Notes: a model not told the origin generated them from the sequence alone. Counted from the first letter of the stretch, positions 12,236 to 25,114 are shown. The stretch is 64,000 nucleotides of DNA from Halichondria panicea (GCF_963675165.1 NC_087389.1:5814621-5878620); one strand, 5' to 3'. Made by a program: numbers and translations.

Positions 12236-15200
12236 TTAGGTTCTATTGCACACCACAGGTTCAGGTTTTCTGTGTGTGAAATAATTGCATAATTATACTG
12301 AAACACGATGACAGCATGATTCACTTACCTAGCTGCTGACTGACAAATGTAAGTGGCCAATTCTTCCATTCTCATATCCAGTACAATGTCCACTAGTGCT
12401 CGGTACGTGGCTGCACCTGGATTATGCTGTCTCCACACCTTTAGAGTATGAAACATTGCTGTTTGCATGTCATTGAGAAACAAAGCATATTTAACATCTT
12501 TCTGTTCAGCAGGGCTCAGCCCCAACATAGCAGGGTAGGTCTCCACATTGTCAAAGTGATCTGCCAGGTCCAACATGTCTGTCTCTTCAATTTCAGTATC
12601 AAGTTGAGAGTCGGTCACTTTTGTACGCTCCTTCAATTCCTCAATGGTCACAGTCCTCGGTCCACCAGCTCCTGGGAGAAGGAAAGGGGTGTGGTTAATG
12701 GGTGGAGTCTCTGATACAATATTTATTATGTTTTACATAATTATAGACATGAAATTCCTATAGCTGTACAGAACACTACCTTGTATCGGGTACTAATTTT
12801 AGCAAATTTGTAATTAACGCTAAATTAAGTCCCCACTAATAATAAACGCATTTAGTTCTTTTTTTCAAACTCTTGCGTGTACATCTTTTGACAAATATTG
12901 TGCTAATGAATTTGCTATAAATCTGCCAAAATGAGTACCCTAAAAACTTAAAACGTTCAAATTACTACTGTCTATAAATAAGTTATATATATACAATGTA
13001 TGCACATACCTGAGGGAATGGTGTGTGGATATGAAGTGAGGACATCTTGTGAGGTATCTCCTTCAGTGACATCAGATGGTACAGCATCAGTCAGTACAGT
13101 AGAGGCTGTGTGTATTCATTAATAATATAACTGTCATTGTGAAAATACACTATACATCCTGCGTGCAAGTATATAGATTGCCGACAAAGATAGCAACACT
13201 CACCTGTTGTATGTTGGTCTGTTCTGTGTGTAGACTGCAGGGCTGTAGTACAAGTAGCCTCGTCACTAGCTGTGGGGTGGTGCTCTACTGGTGATGCCTG
13301 AGAGAAGCTCTGTTCATTGATGAGAGTGTCTGGATCAGTGACATCACTAGGAGTGTCCACTGTATCCACAACCTCATCTATTGGATGGTGCTCTACTGGT
13401 TCGTTAGTGGAATACCATGAATCAATGCTGTCATCATCATCATCATCATCAGAAGAGATCTACAATAAGATCACGATAAGTGTTAAAGAATGATATGACA
13501 CAACACTCACTTGAGTACGCTCCTTCAATTCCTCAATGGTCACAGTCCTCGGTCCACCAGCTCCTGGGAGAAGAAAAGGGGTGTGGTTAATGGGGCGGAA
13601 TCTCCGACAGTGAACAGACATTGAATTACCTAACTCTCTAAAAGTACACCCAGATATAGAACACTACAAATTCAATTTGAATTAACAGAAGCATACTTTA
13701 CATCATTATAATAATTATTGTATACTGTATAGCGCGAAATTTTCAAGGTGCTTAATTTTCGCTGATTTCATGGGTTAGCAATCCTACACAAAAATGAACT
13801 CCAAGAAAATTGTTAGAATTATCTGCTATAACGTGCAAAGATTAAAGGCGTGGTAAGCAGTTATTTCCACGAACATTGTGCAACGAAATGCTTTAAGATC
13901 TATAGGCTATTCCACGATATATAAGTGCCTCAAAAATTTCACACTATATATACGGTACGTAATCCACACATACCTGAGGGAATGGTGTGTGGATATGAAG
14001 CGAGGACATCTTGTGAGGTATCTCCTTCAGTGACATCAGCAGCTGTGTCTAATATTGAGATACAGTATTCAGCTGTATCTATATACACTACAACTACGTA
14101 TAAGAATACCAATAATCTGTTACCAACGGCACTTCCTTACTGGTATATAGCTGTTGATCACTCATCACCGTCTTCTTAATACACACATGTTCCATTGCAG
14201 GAGACAATTTGTCTGAGGAGGGAATATTTATAATACAAAAGTGATTACAAAACAAAGCTTACCAGAAGTAATGAGCTGATCATGATCATGTACTTCCGTC
14301 TTCAAGCACACATCTTCCATTGCAGAATTACCTGAGGAAAAGCAGACACAGCAGTTACGCTCATGTATAGTACGTTAGTCAATTAACATGCTCACTCAAA
14401 CAAGGCTGTTGATCACTCATTCCAGATCCAGTGCTACTAACAACATTGGCCAGAGTCCCACATTGATTGACTGAAAACAACAAGAAGAATCACAAAAATT
14501 AATGACAACATGCATAACAGCGTAAAACCATCACGTTATACATAATAATAGAGCTACATTATAATTATAGATTAATACATTATGCTCCTACCCTCCCTGG
14601 CCTATAAGTTACAAGTTGATTCTTGAAAGGATATATAAGAGAGAGAACCATACAGTAATTATTATTGAATGGTAATAATGACTCACCATCCGCAGCCGTA
14701 CCTAACCAAACAGTATGACTCGTCTTGAGATCCCCATCTAGATCAAAATCTTCAGAACAGCACCACAGTTTTGTCGATACATGGATATCAGCAAAATGGC
14801 GTTTGCCTTGTTGTGTTGCTCCTTTGTGAGGGCAGAAGATGCTAATGACTGGCTTGTCGTTGTTGTAGTGAAGTGCATCAGAAGCAGCATCTACACCTTC
14901 AAGGACACTGGCTCTAACTAGAGGACACACGGTCAGAAGTACGTGTGGTCGGGCTTTGATATGGACCTCCATATAAGAGAAGGAATCAATCAGTGTAACG
15001 CTACCAGGAGAATCGGGTAACCGAAACTTGACACAGTTCCTAGCTAAAAGAACCGGCTCTCCAGAAGGAAGACACACTATCCACCCACACTTCTTCATGA
15101 GGAACACCACTAGACAACAGAAGACCCCACATCGAATACAGCCACTGACGAATCGGATGAGAAGAGGATCAGCTGAGGAAGTGAACACACGATGGTCCTC

Positions 15201-16753
15201 TAGCTCAGAGGGTGGAACAGATCTGAGGAGACTGGGCATGAGAAACTCCACTTGAGAGAAAGAGCAATCAACTCGACCAAGTAGTGGGATGGTGAGAGGG
15301 GCTATTACCAGAAGCTCCATCATGATTGCTATCATATCAGCAGGTGTGAAAAGGCCGTCTTCGTAATGCTTCTGGAACTCTTCCGATTCGAGCATATCAA
15401 TAGTGAAAATGCCTTGATCTCTGAACTTGAGCCATTTTGCAGCCTTGGCAGAAGGAGGTTTCCTTTGATCCCTCAGGGAGACAGCATGTTGTGTTAACTC
15501 ACTGACTTTGTCTAGTGGGACTTGAGGATCCACAAACACAGTGTGGGGCAGGATGTGTGGGTAGTAGTGGACAATGCACATGTCATTGAAGTAGTCGAGA
15601 GCAGCATCCAATGCAGATGGAACGAATCCAAGCTGTTGAGCCAAAGCGATACACTCACTCTTACTAAGGATACCTCTTTTCATGATCTTGCAGAGCTTTT
15701 GTAGAGCTAACTCGAGGATGAACCACCACAGGGGAACTTTGAGGTCGAATGTAGGCGAGTTTTCTACAGCTTTCCGAATTTCTTTGGCAACCTCTTGTGC
15801 ATTTTTATCACGACTGCAAGCGTTGACGGCGAATATCACCTGTTTCAATGGTAGATTGCTGTAGATGACTTCTTGTTTCAGTTCAGGAGGCAAAGCATCA
15901 AGCAAGGCTTGGTTTTTCTTGTCGATAACTTTTTGATCTTTGATTTTATCGGAGAAAGTGCCCACAAAGATGGGGCGTGGCGTTTTCCCATCCCTCGTGC
16001 AGGAGAGAAAGGATCGCAGTAAACTCATATTGGTTTCCAGATAGGAAAGGTGAGATGGAGATGAGGGACCGACTGGCTTTCCATCCTTGTACAAGTCGTC
16101 GTGGGGATAATCTGCAAAATCATCAGTGAGCCTGGAAACAAACAGCCCTGCTGAAGCATGTCGAATGAAGAGAGGGGCCACATCGTGAAACTGAGGCTGT
16201 CCTCCATTGTCGGTCACACGCATCGTTTTCGTACCAAACAGTTCTTTGCCTTCAGTTGAGGAGATTGAGGCTTCTTGTTGTGACGGTGTTGACACCATAG
16301 CTTTAACGACTAACGTGACAACATCTTCAATTGCTTGCTGCACAGGAGACACACTTTCTTGAGAAGGTGGGATTGAAGTAGCTTCGGTTGCTACACTGGT
16401 ACTGGCCTCAGTGGACAATTCCTTGAGCCTGGTCTGAAGGTCACTAGGTAGCTTGTCACGAGAGCCCTGGGGTAGATGCTGAATGGCCTTAGCCAACATG
16501 TTGATCAAATCCTCTTCACTCACTTCCTCCCATTTGTTCTCGGAAGTCTGGAAACGGAGATTGGTGACTGGTCGAACGTGGGCTATTCTATCTCGACAAG
16601 GAGTACTGTTTCGTACTTCTGAGGGTGGATTGCCAAGCAAGAGATTCTTTGTAGCTGATTTACCGCTACCAGCTGCACCCATGAGTAGGAGATTGATGTT
16701 GCGAAGAATAACGTATCCATCCTTCATGGCCTCATCAAAGAGATGCTGAGACT
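12236..16753 (-). CDS. Roc-COR GTPase with C-terminal Death domain (5' exon not found)
   Basis: Ten exons with matching phases: 14687-16753, 14396-14470, 14263-14331, 14141-14212, 13974-14042, 13511-13563, 13204-13459, 13010-13105, 12329-12671 and 12236-12269. Together they form an open frame of about 1,043 residues. The big exon has a P-loop (GAAGSGKS, about residue 26), a Roc G3 motif (DNGGQPQF), a possible G4 (FVGTFSDK), then a COR-like winged helix (ILSKSECIALAQQLGF). A Ser/Thr-rich insert separates G1 and G3. The small exons encode truncated Death-domain starts. The last four encode the linker, Death domain and tail shared with the NLR gene. The main exon begins at acceptor AATCACAG in phase 1 with no ATG before it, so at least one 5' exon lies above 16,753. 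Likely a cytosolic signalling GTPase that recruits Death-domain partners (inference). Confidence 0.8.
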
Positions 16754-19439
16754 CTGTGATTAAAAAATTGCACAACTATAGCTGAATACTACGCCATACC
16801 AATATTTGATTACTTTTTTAGAACCGAAGCAGGTAGGAAAAATAAGCGCTCATGCATGAGGTCAATAGCAGATGCTTATATTCGAGAATGCGCCTATAAT
16901 GCAGTCATATTCTAGCCCCACCCAGTAACCGGATGTCTCTGTGACGAGTGATGTTTCGAGGCAAGCTAACTCGATCTATATCATAATTATATGTTATAGT
17001 TCATTTTACAGTTCATTTTAAATTCATAATTATTATAATTTATTATAAAAATATTCATAAATATTGACCAAGAACTTGGAACAAAAGGACGTCTCACATT
17101 CTCTCAGCATGATCAGACAAGGTAACAGCATGCCCAGAGAGTCCTTCCAGATGGATATCACCAGCTATAATTATAGCTACCATGCACTGTACAAGCTAGC
17201 TCATAGGAATCAATTCAAAATGTTCACCAAATAATATATTATCTTTCGCATGCCATGTAAACGTAGCGGGTAATTTTTGTGGGGTAAAAATTCGTTCCAC
17301 TCGAACATGGTGATGTTCGTGAGTCAAAATGTTCATTGCCTGCACTGCATTGCATGAGTTCCAGTAAACCACGCCTAGGTCAGCTTGCCACGAAAATAAT
17401 TTACCCCACAAAAATTATCCGCTATAATTATGGTAGTCTGTCAATTGGCTTGGCATAATCAACCCTACAGGTTAGGTAGTCCATTGGTTTGGATATAGCC
17501 TCAACAAAACAAGTTATTAGTGTTTCAGATTTTGATGTTAAAATCCCCCACACGCCTCAGGGTTAATTGTATTGACATTCTGCGCAACCAAGACAGTGTG
17601 AAAACACAATACAATAACAGTACTTGTGATCACACATACATGTTGTATTGTAAACAAAATTAGATCAAATTATACGTAACTTGGTGCGTGTAACAATAGA
17701 GTACATTGAGTGTGGAAGGCAACTAGGTAGCTCTAGTTATACAATAGAAAAGCATTTAATGGAAGGACCGGCATCAATCTGCTACAAACAATGGATACAG
17801 CAGCTGTATGTACATAAACCTTTAAAGCTTGCTAAGTGAGTGACCCACCAATGACAGGGAATGTGGCTGATCATTACAGGAATGTGCTATGAATGAATTA
17901 ACATGATGATGTCACTAAGTACACAGTACAACGTTACCAACCCAATCACTCAATCACAGTGACTGTACATGTATGTGTGCATATATTGATGCAATGTCCG
18001 ATAAACAGTATCCATAATTAATTATAACACATGTACCACAGTGTGTGGAATATAGTCAAAGGAACAATGCTCTAGCTTGATCAAACCAGGACCACATGGA
18101 AGGGAGTAAGCAACTAATACACACCATATAAATACATGTCAGGTATGTCAAACACACTTGTAGTAATGTAATTTGTGTGTGTTGACCAAGGCTAGGCGGG
18201 CTAATCATAGATTAAGTCTACGCATGTGCTTGTGCAATTAATCCATGATTTGAGTGGTTGCATACAAACCTTATTAAGGTAATGAAAGAGGTGAAGCTAA
18301 CAGTTTAATAAGAGCGGGATTACCAACATTGAAACATTGAGACAGCGAACAACAGCTGTACGTACACACTACATGTATACAGTAGAGGACAAATTAAAGT
18401 TTATGATGCGTTTGTTAACCCGAGGCACTCCACGGGCTATAGTAGTCAATCTGTGTGTCTGTGGATATGAGTCTATACTCACCCGGATGTGATAGCACTG
18501 TATTGGTAGCATGGCTAGCCTCAACACAACAAGGTTTTATAATATTAAAGGTTAAAGCTTTGTTGTCGAGCAAAAGCTAAAAAGCATGAACTGCACGTTG
18601 GCCTATATGTACACGTGACTTTGATTCGAGGCTGTAAACGTATAGACCTCAAACTAACGCCGAGGGTTTGCACTTCAGTTTGATTCTGTTGCACAAACAA
18701 AATAATTGTTTTTGTGCGTGTGCGCTCAAGCTTGCAATATATAGGTACTGAGAGCAAAAACATTTTAACTTTCCTCGTAAATAATTGGAAAATGCAGAGC
18801 GGGATTACAAACATTGTACAATGGATTTTGTACGTACAGTCTACTAATAACTATAGTCACGGTAGAGGACAAATTAACGTTTCTGTTCTGTTTGCATATA
18901 ATTATAGTCTCTGCATTTGTGCTGATTCTGTTGCACAAGCCAGTGGGAAATGCAGTAGCTAGGAAGGTACTGAGAGCGAGCGGAAAACATTTGAACGCCC
19001 AAGCACAGGAAGCCACACCCACTTTCCTGCGCATGACAGGTGTGGTCACTAAACGTACAAAAGCTCAATCTGAATACCTAGTGCTGCTCACTGCTTATGA
19101 ATAGCTCCACTTTAGCTTATACTATAAGGCCTAGAGGGGTGCTCATCTCATAGCTGGATAAGCAAAACAATTGTTTTTGTGCATGTGCAATCAAGCTTGC
19201 AATATCAAACCACTAATCATATTCATAGTAATTAAGGCTGATAATGTAAACACAGTAATCACTAAACCATGCACAGGTGGTACAGTCAAATTCCTCAGTC
19301 ACCAAATATTCCAGTTATATGGTACTATAATTATGCGAACGAAACAGAAACTTTAATTTGGCAAGTTGCTACAGGTACGAGTGATTGCAACTATGAGCAT
19401 CAACACTCACTGTACTATAAAGTTCCTTGCTCCCCTCAC
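16754..19439. other. Intergenic; no confident gene, short repeats
   Basis: The missing 5' exon(s) and promoter of the Roc-COR gene should lie here, but I cannot place them. The block 18,310-18,400 recurs diverged at 18,797-18,890 (gagcgggattac.aacattg; gtagaggacaaattaa). Another pair is 18,700-18,740 and 19,160-19,205 (aattgtttttgtgc). The many small ORFs overlap on both strands and show no motif. Confidence 0.35.
17263..17432. mobile_element. Diverged MITE, family of 48,169-48,380
   Basis: Inverted ends agcgggtaatttttgtgggg and ccccacaaaaattatccgct enclose about 170 bp of non-coding DNA. The same end motif occurs in the better preserved element at 48,169-48,380. Confidence 0.55.
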
Positions 19440-22256
19440 CTTCCTTTCTCTGCCTCTCTGGTCTTCCTCGTATCTCAGCAATCCTATTCTCATTGATATG
19501 TATCCACCTCTCATACCCTTGTATCGTTGAGACACAGTCCTTGATCTCCCCCTCCACCTCCTCCAGCTCTCCCTGCAGTTGTCTCCGGTCCTGGTCAGTG
19601 ATGTCACCAGACAGTCTCTGTTGGAGGGTAGCTCTTCTCTGGGGGGAGTAAAGAATATATATACGACTGAATGAACATTCCACCAAATAGAACATGCAGC
19701 TGATACAAATCACTACTGCACGTTATAAGGTTAACAAATTGCGTACAATCCACATAACAAAATATAAAGGTCAGCAACCACTAACCTATTCAATCAGTAA
19801 AAGTGGACTTATAAAACATACACAAAGGTAGACAAAAAGCAACCATTCATCATACAATGGACAGTACATGTACACACATTGTCGTTCTGCTAGACTACGT
19901 GTACCACTCTTACCACGAGAGTAGTAAGTGCAACTGTCAACACTCACCGTCTCGTGACTCTTCAGTTCACTCTCCTCCTTAGCCTTCCACTGGACAAGGT
20001 GAACAAGACAAGAGTGATTAGACTGTGTGTTTGTGGTCACACATTATGAGTTGTCTATAGGTGTAGCTACAAGGGTCAGGTAAGGATATGAGACTATACA
20101 AACTGAATGCACATGAGGTATACGGTATGTTTGCCAACATTGTTTGACTCACTTTCTATTGTTCCAGATATTCAGTAACCATGGAAATGTGTGGAGAGAG
20201 ACAGTACATAATCACAAACTTGTACACTATGAGTCACGGCATGTCAATAATTTATATTACACATGTACACATACAACTCAAACATTACTGACACAAGTAC
20301 AGTCACAAGTCAGTGCAGTGTCCCGCTCACCTTCTGTTTAGTCCAATGAGACACCAGCGTAAGACACACATGGAAACAGAGAGAGGGGGATGATGGTAGG
20401 AGCAGTGAGTGCATTCATACATGTCTGTATACTGTAACTTACATTCTGTTGTTCCAGTAATCATTAGCAGTAGTCACATTAACAAGTAGTAGGACACGGA
20501 CATGTAGAGAAATGAACATGTTCAAATACAGGAATGCATTCACACATGTATACATCAATTATTGCAAGTACACGTCTGTACAGCATGAAACTATCAAGAG
20601 CAGTACCAATCCTAAATAAAGCCACACAATTTCTGCCTTCATGCAGTAGTACATGTACACAAGTCAGTCTAGTTTGCCATTAAATATACAATGCTCAGCT
20701 AGCGCACACTGACAATAATAAACTCACGCGCTGTTGTTGAGTAACAGTCCACAGAGGGTACATGTGAGGAGAGAGGATATGAACACACTGGTAGTAAATC
20801 AGTACACACTGGCTAGTACACACACAGGTACTTAGTACTAGCAATGGCAGATAATGGAAAGGTCAGTGGGTGGGTCAGTGGAAGGGACGGTAAACGGTAC
20901 AACAAGCATCTTACATGTACAACTTTGATACGTATGATTTTGTTTGTCGTACAATACAACACATGACACACACACACAATCACAACACACCTTAATGAGA
21001 TCCTGAGACACATCAAATGGTACATGTGAGGGAGAGATTTAATCTTAACACACATACAAGACATCAGATCAGTTAAACGCTGGTGTGTATGGGACACATA
21101 GCAACAAGTGGAATACATCTAGACCTATAAGAAGCTCACCTCCTACAGTAGTCCAAATCAGTGTGAGGTCCAACATAGGAATGAGTATGTGCATGGGAAG
21201 AGACAAACACGATAATGTACCAACTTAGATGCATATTCTATGAACCAACAAAAGTATTAAAAGTACAACCTAATAAGTTTTGTGGGCCTCGGCTAATACC
21301 AAGTTGGCAATATGCAAATTAAGAGATAAAGACATTTTACGATTTCCTACAATTAGTGTAGGAGTTCCTATAGTAACCATTAAAATAAGTGTACACGTAC
21401 AAACACAACTTACATGCTGTTGATCCAGAGAGGGAGAGTCCACAGGGCAAACACGTGGGAAGATAGTAAATGAATGATTACGAGGTTGAATGTGATCATA
21501 CTAAAATATTAATATTTCCCTATATAAAACACTATGGCACTGCACACACACAAGAGTAATAATGGGGAAGTAGAAACATCACAGAATATGCAACAGACAC
21601 TAAATACTCTGACAACACACACAAACTTACAGCCTGTTGTTTCAGAGGGTCAGTCAAAGGTGAGGTGGAGATGCATGAAATGGAAGGAAGAGAACATTAG
21701 TACAGTGATACAGTACACTAGTGATGCATGACACAGGGGAGGGGAAACAATTATTGTGGACAGCCAAACATGCAGACTGAAACACTTGATTAACCATGCA
21801 TACTTTCAAGTACTACTATACGAGTAGATCTACTGGTCTCAATTAAGGAATAGTATCACATTCAGTTATCCGTATGTGCTCTTCTTTACACTGTCTACCT
21901 CCTAACAACAAGTGCTCAGACCACAAGCATGTCAGCTTGGTAGAATGTGATTGCACACAACGTACCTCAATGGCGCTCTGTTGTCCATCCAGAGAGAGTG
22001 GTACATGTGGAGAGAACAACAACATGAGATAAAACACCTCACACTGACAGGGTAGAGTGTAGGCACTATACTGTGATGAATGAATGATGCCAAGTGTGTT
22101 TATGGGTGGTCAACAAGTACATCTAGGCACTAGGAGAATGCACTGATCATTGAGTGTCTATCTATCATGTGAATATCATACCCTGTCATCATCAGTCAGT
22201 CCATCCTCCTTCAACTGTGGGGAACTAGCAGCATTCAGTGTTGTAGATTCAGCCAT
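19440..22256 (-). CDS. Coiled-coil protein with a run of microexons (partial)
   Basis: Exons inferred from splice sites, all phase 0 until the last: 22182-22256 (starts MAESTTLN), 21966-21977 (SAIE), 21631-21633, 21414-21416, 21140-21142, 20991-21002 (DLIK), 20728-20730, 20443-20445, 20331-20333, 20153-20155, 19949-19990 (WKAKEESELKSHET) and 19440-19638 (RRATLQQRLSGDITDQDRRQ and on). Seven of them are single codons: A, H, E, R, N, K and K. The joined peptide reads as one charged helix leading into a coiled coil (QGELEEVEGEIKDCVSTI). The coil faintly recalls kinesin stalks, which is not a firm assignment. The introns look like tandem copies of one unit with tctccacatgtacc before the acceptor. 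The 3' end is not identified. The short exons need transcript proof. Confidence 0.5.
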
Positions 22257-22442
22257 TATCAATCTCAAATTAGTTCTTTGTTGTTCAAGGCTAGTCAAAG
22301 AGGGGCGTAGCTTGTAGGTTAAATGAGGGAATTCCCCACAGCAGCCAATTATGTAAGGGAATTTCCCAGCAATTAAATTTGATTTGCAAAAACATTTCAT
22401 GATCATGTACATTAAAATTGTAGACCACAGTCAATAATTGTA

Positions 22443-22598
22443 TCAAATGATCATTTGAGGACAACACAATGAATGAGGTATAATTATACAAAAACAAAGT
22501 GTGTTCAAGTCCAGGAAGCAGCTGTCACAGACTCTGACCAACTTCTTTGAGGAGGGCAGCTGGGTGCTTTGTGAAGTGCACTGTTGGCAGAATATCAT

Positions 22599-22599
<1 letters not shown>
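22443..22599 (-). CDS. FYVE zinc-finger exon (second half of the finger)
   Basis: Reads IFCQQCTSQSTQLPSSKKLV then RVCDSCFLDL, matching the distal FYVE half (C..C, then VRVCDxC), closest in my memory to EEA1. FYVE fingers bind PI3P on endosomes. The basic R(R/K)HHCR half must be on an upstream exon that I cannot find. The acceptor is the end of a (CA)n microsatellite (CACACAG). The frame runs to a stop at 22,443, so this may be the C-terminal exon, as in EEA1. Relic copies lie at 7,591-7,670 and about 63,915-63,999. Confidence 0.65.
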
Positions 22600-22634
<35 letters not shown>

Positions 22635-22643
22635 GGGGGGGGA
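22600..22643. repeat. (TG)n microsatellite followed by poly-G
   Basis: A TG run followed by nine or more G bases, directly abutting the FYVE exon acceptor. Confidence 0.85.
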
Positions 22644-23121
22644 TCCATTAATTAATGAACGTCTGAACATACGTAACAGTACATACATGACTGTACATGT
22701 AGACACGGCTTATAATAATCATCTGTTGGAATCTACAGGTAGGCAGTGGTATCCATTAGTATGTGTTACTGAGGTATGCACTAGAATAGCCTAGCGTATA
22801 TAGACTAACAGGGAATTAGTATCTGTGAGGTATGCAACGGAATAATAGCCCATACACTGCATGTAGCAAACAGCCTTATTCTATACACTACTGCAATTAC
22901 TAGCTAAAGCAGAACAGGGAGTTAGATACGTGTGCAATCCTGTACAATGGTAACAAGTATACAAAAAATAGATAAATTGACCAAGGAACAATGTAGGGCT
23001 GATACAAGGATTGTTGTCATAGCAACAATGAGAATTGCCTGATAGTGTTAGCTAGTACCAACCAATCAACTGATAGTGTTCTATTAGAGAAACATGGTCG
23101 AATAAGCACACGCCCACTCAC

Positions 23122-23193
23122 CCACGCAGATGTTCTCTTCCATCCTGTAGCCACTCTTACACTCATCACAGCCCTCGCTCCAGAGCAGCTCAG
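23122..23193 (-). CDS. EGF-like exon, CRELD type
   Basis: A 72-nt exon in symmetric phase 1-1 with acceptor CTTGTCAG and donor GTGAGT, reading ELLWSEGCDECKSGYRMEEN then ICV. The CxxCKxGY...C pattern is that of the EGF-like repeats of CRELD proteins, whose N-terminal part is at 33,746-34,491. No neighbouring exon completes it, so it may be a displaced fragment. Confidence 0.5.
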
Positions 23194-23199
23194 CTGACA

Positions 23200-24291
23200 A
23201 GAGACGCTGTGTGTGTGTGTGTGTGTGTGGGTGTCCTAAAATCACCACAAAATCACCATAGAATGTTGCTATTCTAACAACATCCTGAGCAATGATGGCT
23301 TCCAGAACTTGTATGGTACTTTTTGAGGGCTAATATTTTCTGGCTAATCTGCGAGATAAAATTAGACCCTCGACAATTCCCCGCTATAAGGTGGTATCAA
23401 TGGTAGATGCTCTTATCTACTCTTGGTGGTATGGAAACTCACATACAAATTATGGTAAGGATTTGAAGTAGAGAATGGACTGGGACTAGCTTGCATATAC
23501 AAGCAGATATACCTGTATAGCTACTAATCTGTCCACTGCATGTATGGAAAGCAGTGTGAAGGCTGAACAGCATGCAAGTCTCAGCATAAAGCGTTAATTG
23601 GTAGATCCCCAGTGTTCTATGAGTTCCCATAGTCTAGTTCTAGAAGCCATCATTGCTCTTCTTATTTATAACTATACTACATGCATGTACATGTATTTAT
23701 ACTATTGCATAGCAACATTGTATGGTGGTTTGTGGTAATGCAGTGAATGATTTAGCAAGGTCTGTGCTAACATAGGGATTGGAAACGGACGTAGCGTCAC
23801 GTGACATTTTACATTGAATTTGCAGCATGGCACCAGAGAGCCTTTGATGTCAATCTGTGTTACGGTTGCTCAACACGCGGGAAACAATGTTTCATGAATT
23901 ATGATCACTACAAGATATTCAGAGCCCCCTTAAAACGTCATTCTCATGCCCCCTAATGATGAGCATCAGTTGGAAAAGAAAAATACATTTTTGACTTTTG
24001 TGAAGATAGCTAGAGGTACAAAATGTTCTTCGTCACTCTTTATGTACCTAGAATGCTTCCAATATAGCTAAGACTGTGCAACTCATCGGTGTACTGTGTC
24101 CCACCCTATATGGTCTCAAGTGTCAGTTGGAAGTGCAAGTTTTAGTACAAATGTAGTAGCAGACAGTCGAAGGTACTATCTAGCCTAGATTTTACTAATG
24201 TTAGATACACAGCCTCGATTGCGGATATAATTCGAGGAACTTCCGTTTCCAATCCCTGTCCCTATTCAATCTATGGTAGCACTCACTGTAC
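23200..24291. other. No confident gene
   Basis: Non-coding by eye, with a short (TG)n at about 23,210-23,230. I see no splice-bounded exon with recognisable sequence. Confidence 0.3.
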
Positions 24292-24372
24292 CTGTAGTCG
24301 TGCCTGCAGCTGTTGGGTCTGTCCTGCCAGACAAAAGCTCTCTTGTATCAGCTCCGGTCCTCCTCACTATCT
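24292..24372 (-). CDS. Possible coiled-coil exon
   Basis: Donor GTACAG at its 3' end. One frame reads IQESFCLAGQTQQLQARLQ, which looks like coiled coil. It could belong upstream of the FYVE exon, but the acceptor is unclear and a second frame is also open. Confidence 0.25.
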
Positions 24373-24375
24373 TGT

Positions 24376-24548
24376 GAGGGTGTGTGAGGTATGTGTTGAG
24401 TGTGAGGGTGTGTGGAGTGTGTGTGGGGGTGTAGGGTGTGTGGAGTGTGTGTGGGGGTGTAGGGTGTGTGTGGGGTGTGGAGTGTGTGGAGTGTGTGTGG
24501 GGGTGTAGGGTGTGTGTGGGGTGTGGAGTGTGTGGGGTGTGGAGTGTG
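24376..24548. repeat. GTGTGGAGTGTG minisatellite
   Basis: Tandem imperfect units built from gtgtgtggagtg and tgtgggggtgtaggg over about 170 bp. Confidence 0.85.
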
Positions 24549-25114
24549 TGAAGGTTACCAATTATATGACAGATTTTATCAAAAATTCATGGACCAGTAA
24601 AAAATAAAAATTAAGAGGGAGGTTTTAGATGGTATAGCTGGTTATTTTCGAGGCACGAAATTTTCGAGGTTTTCGAGGATTGACCCAGAAACAGGCTGGC
24701 TGGTAAAAAAATTAAATTAAAAGGGACATCGAGTTTTTAGATAGTTTCTGCACATAGAGAATGTGTTAGGCTTCCCTGAACATGTTGTGGTAACTAATAA
24801 GCCTTATAAGGAAGTAACAGTAGTTGTTGGGTTCACAAAAGGGACCCATGAAACTTGTAGCTTCCAAAACAGCTGCATTTCTATTACTAATACGCACAAT
24901 TAGCGAGTGCTACAACAATACACAAACAAACAAACTAACAACAACACATTGCTACCAATCAGCACACACTCATCAATACCATATAGCTATTTCAAAGGGA
25001 GATTTGACAAAAATTACAGGCTACCAAAAACAGCTGAATTGTTGAAAAGCTATAGCCTTGTGCTTTTGTTACAATAGAGCACAACACTATAATTATGCAC
25101 ACGCTTAGGCTCAC

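Noticed and set aside
16754-16775. Start of the Roc-COR ORF at 16,775
   Set aside because: The codon there is TTG and lies in an intron-like tract before AATCACAG; the exon start at 16,753 fits better.
18714-19104. Overlapping ORFs of 80-96 residues on both strands
   Set aside because: No motif, no splice context, and they overlap each other and a diverged repeat.
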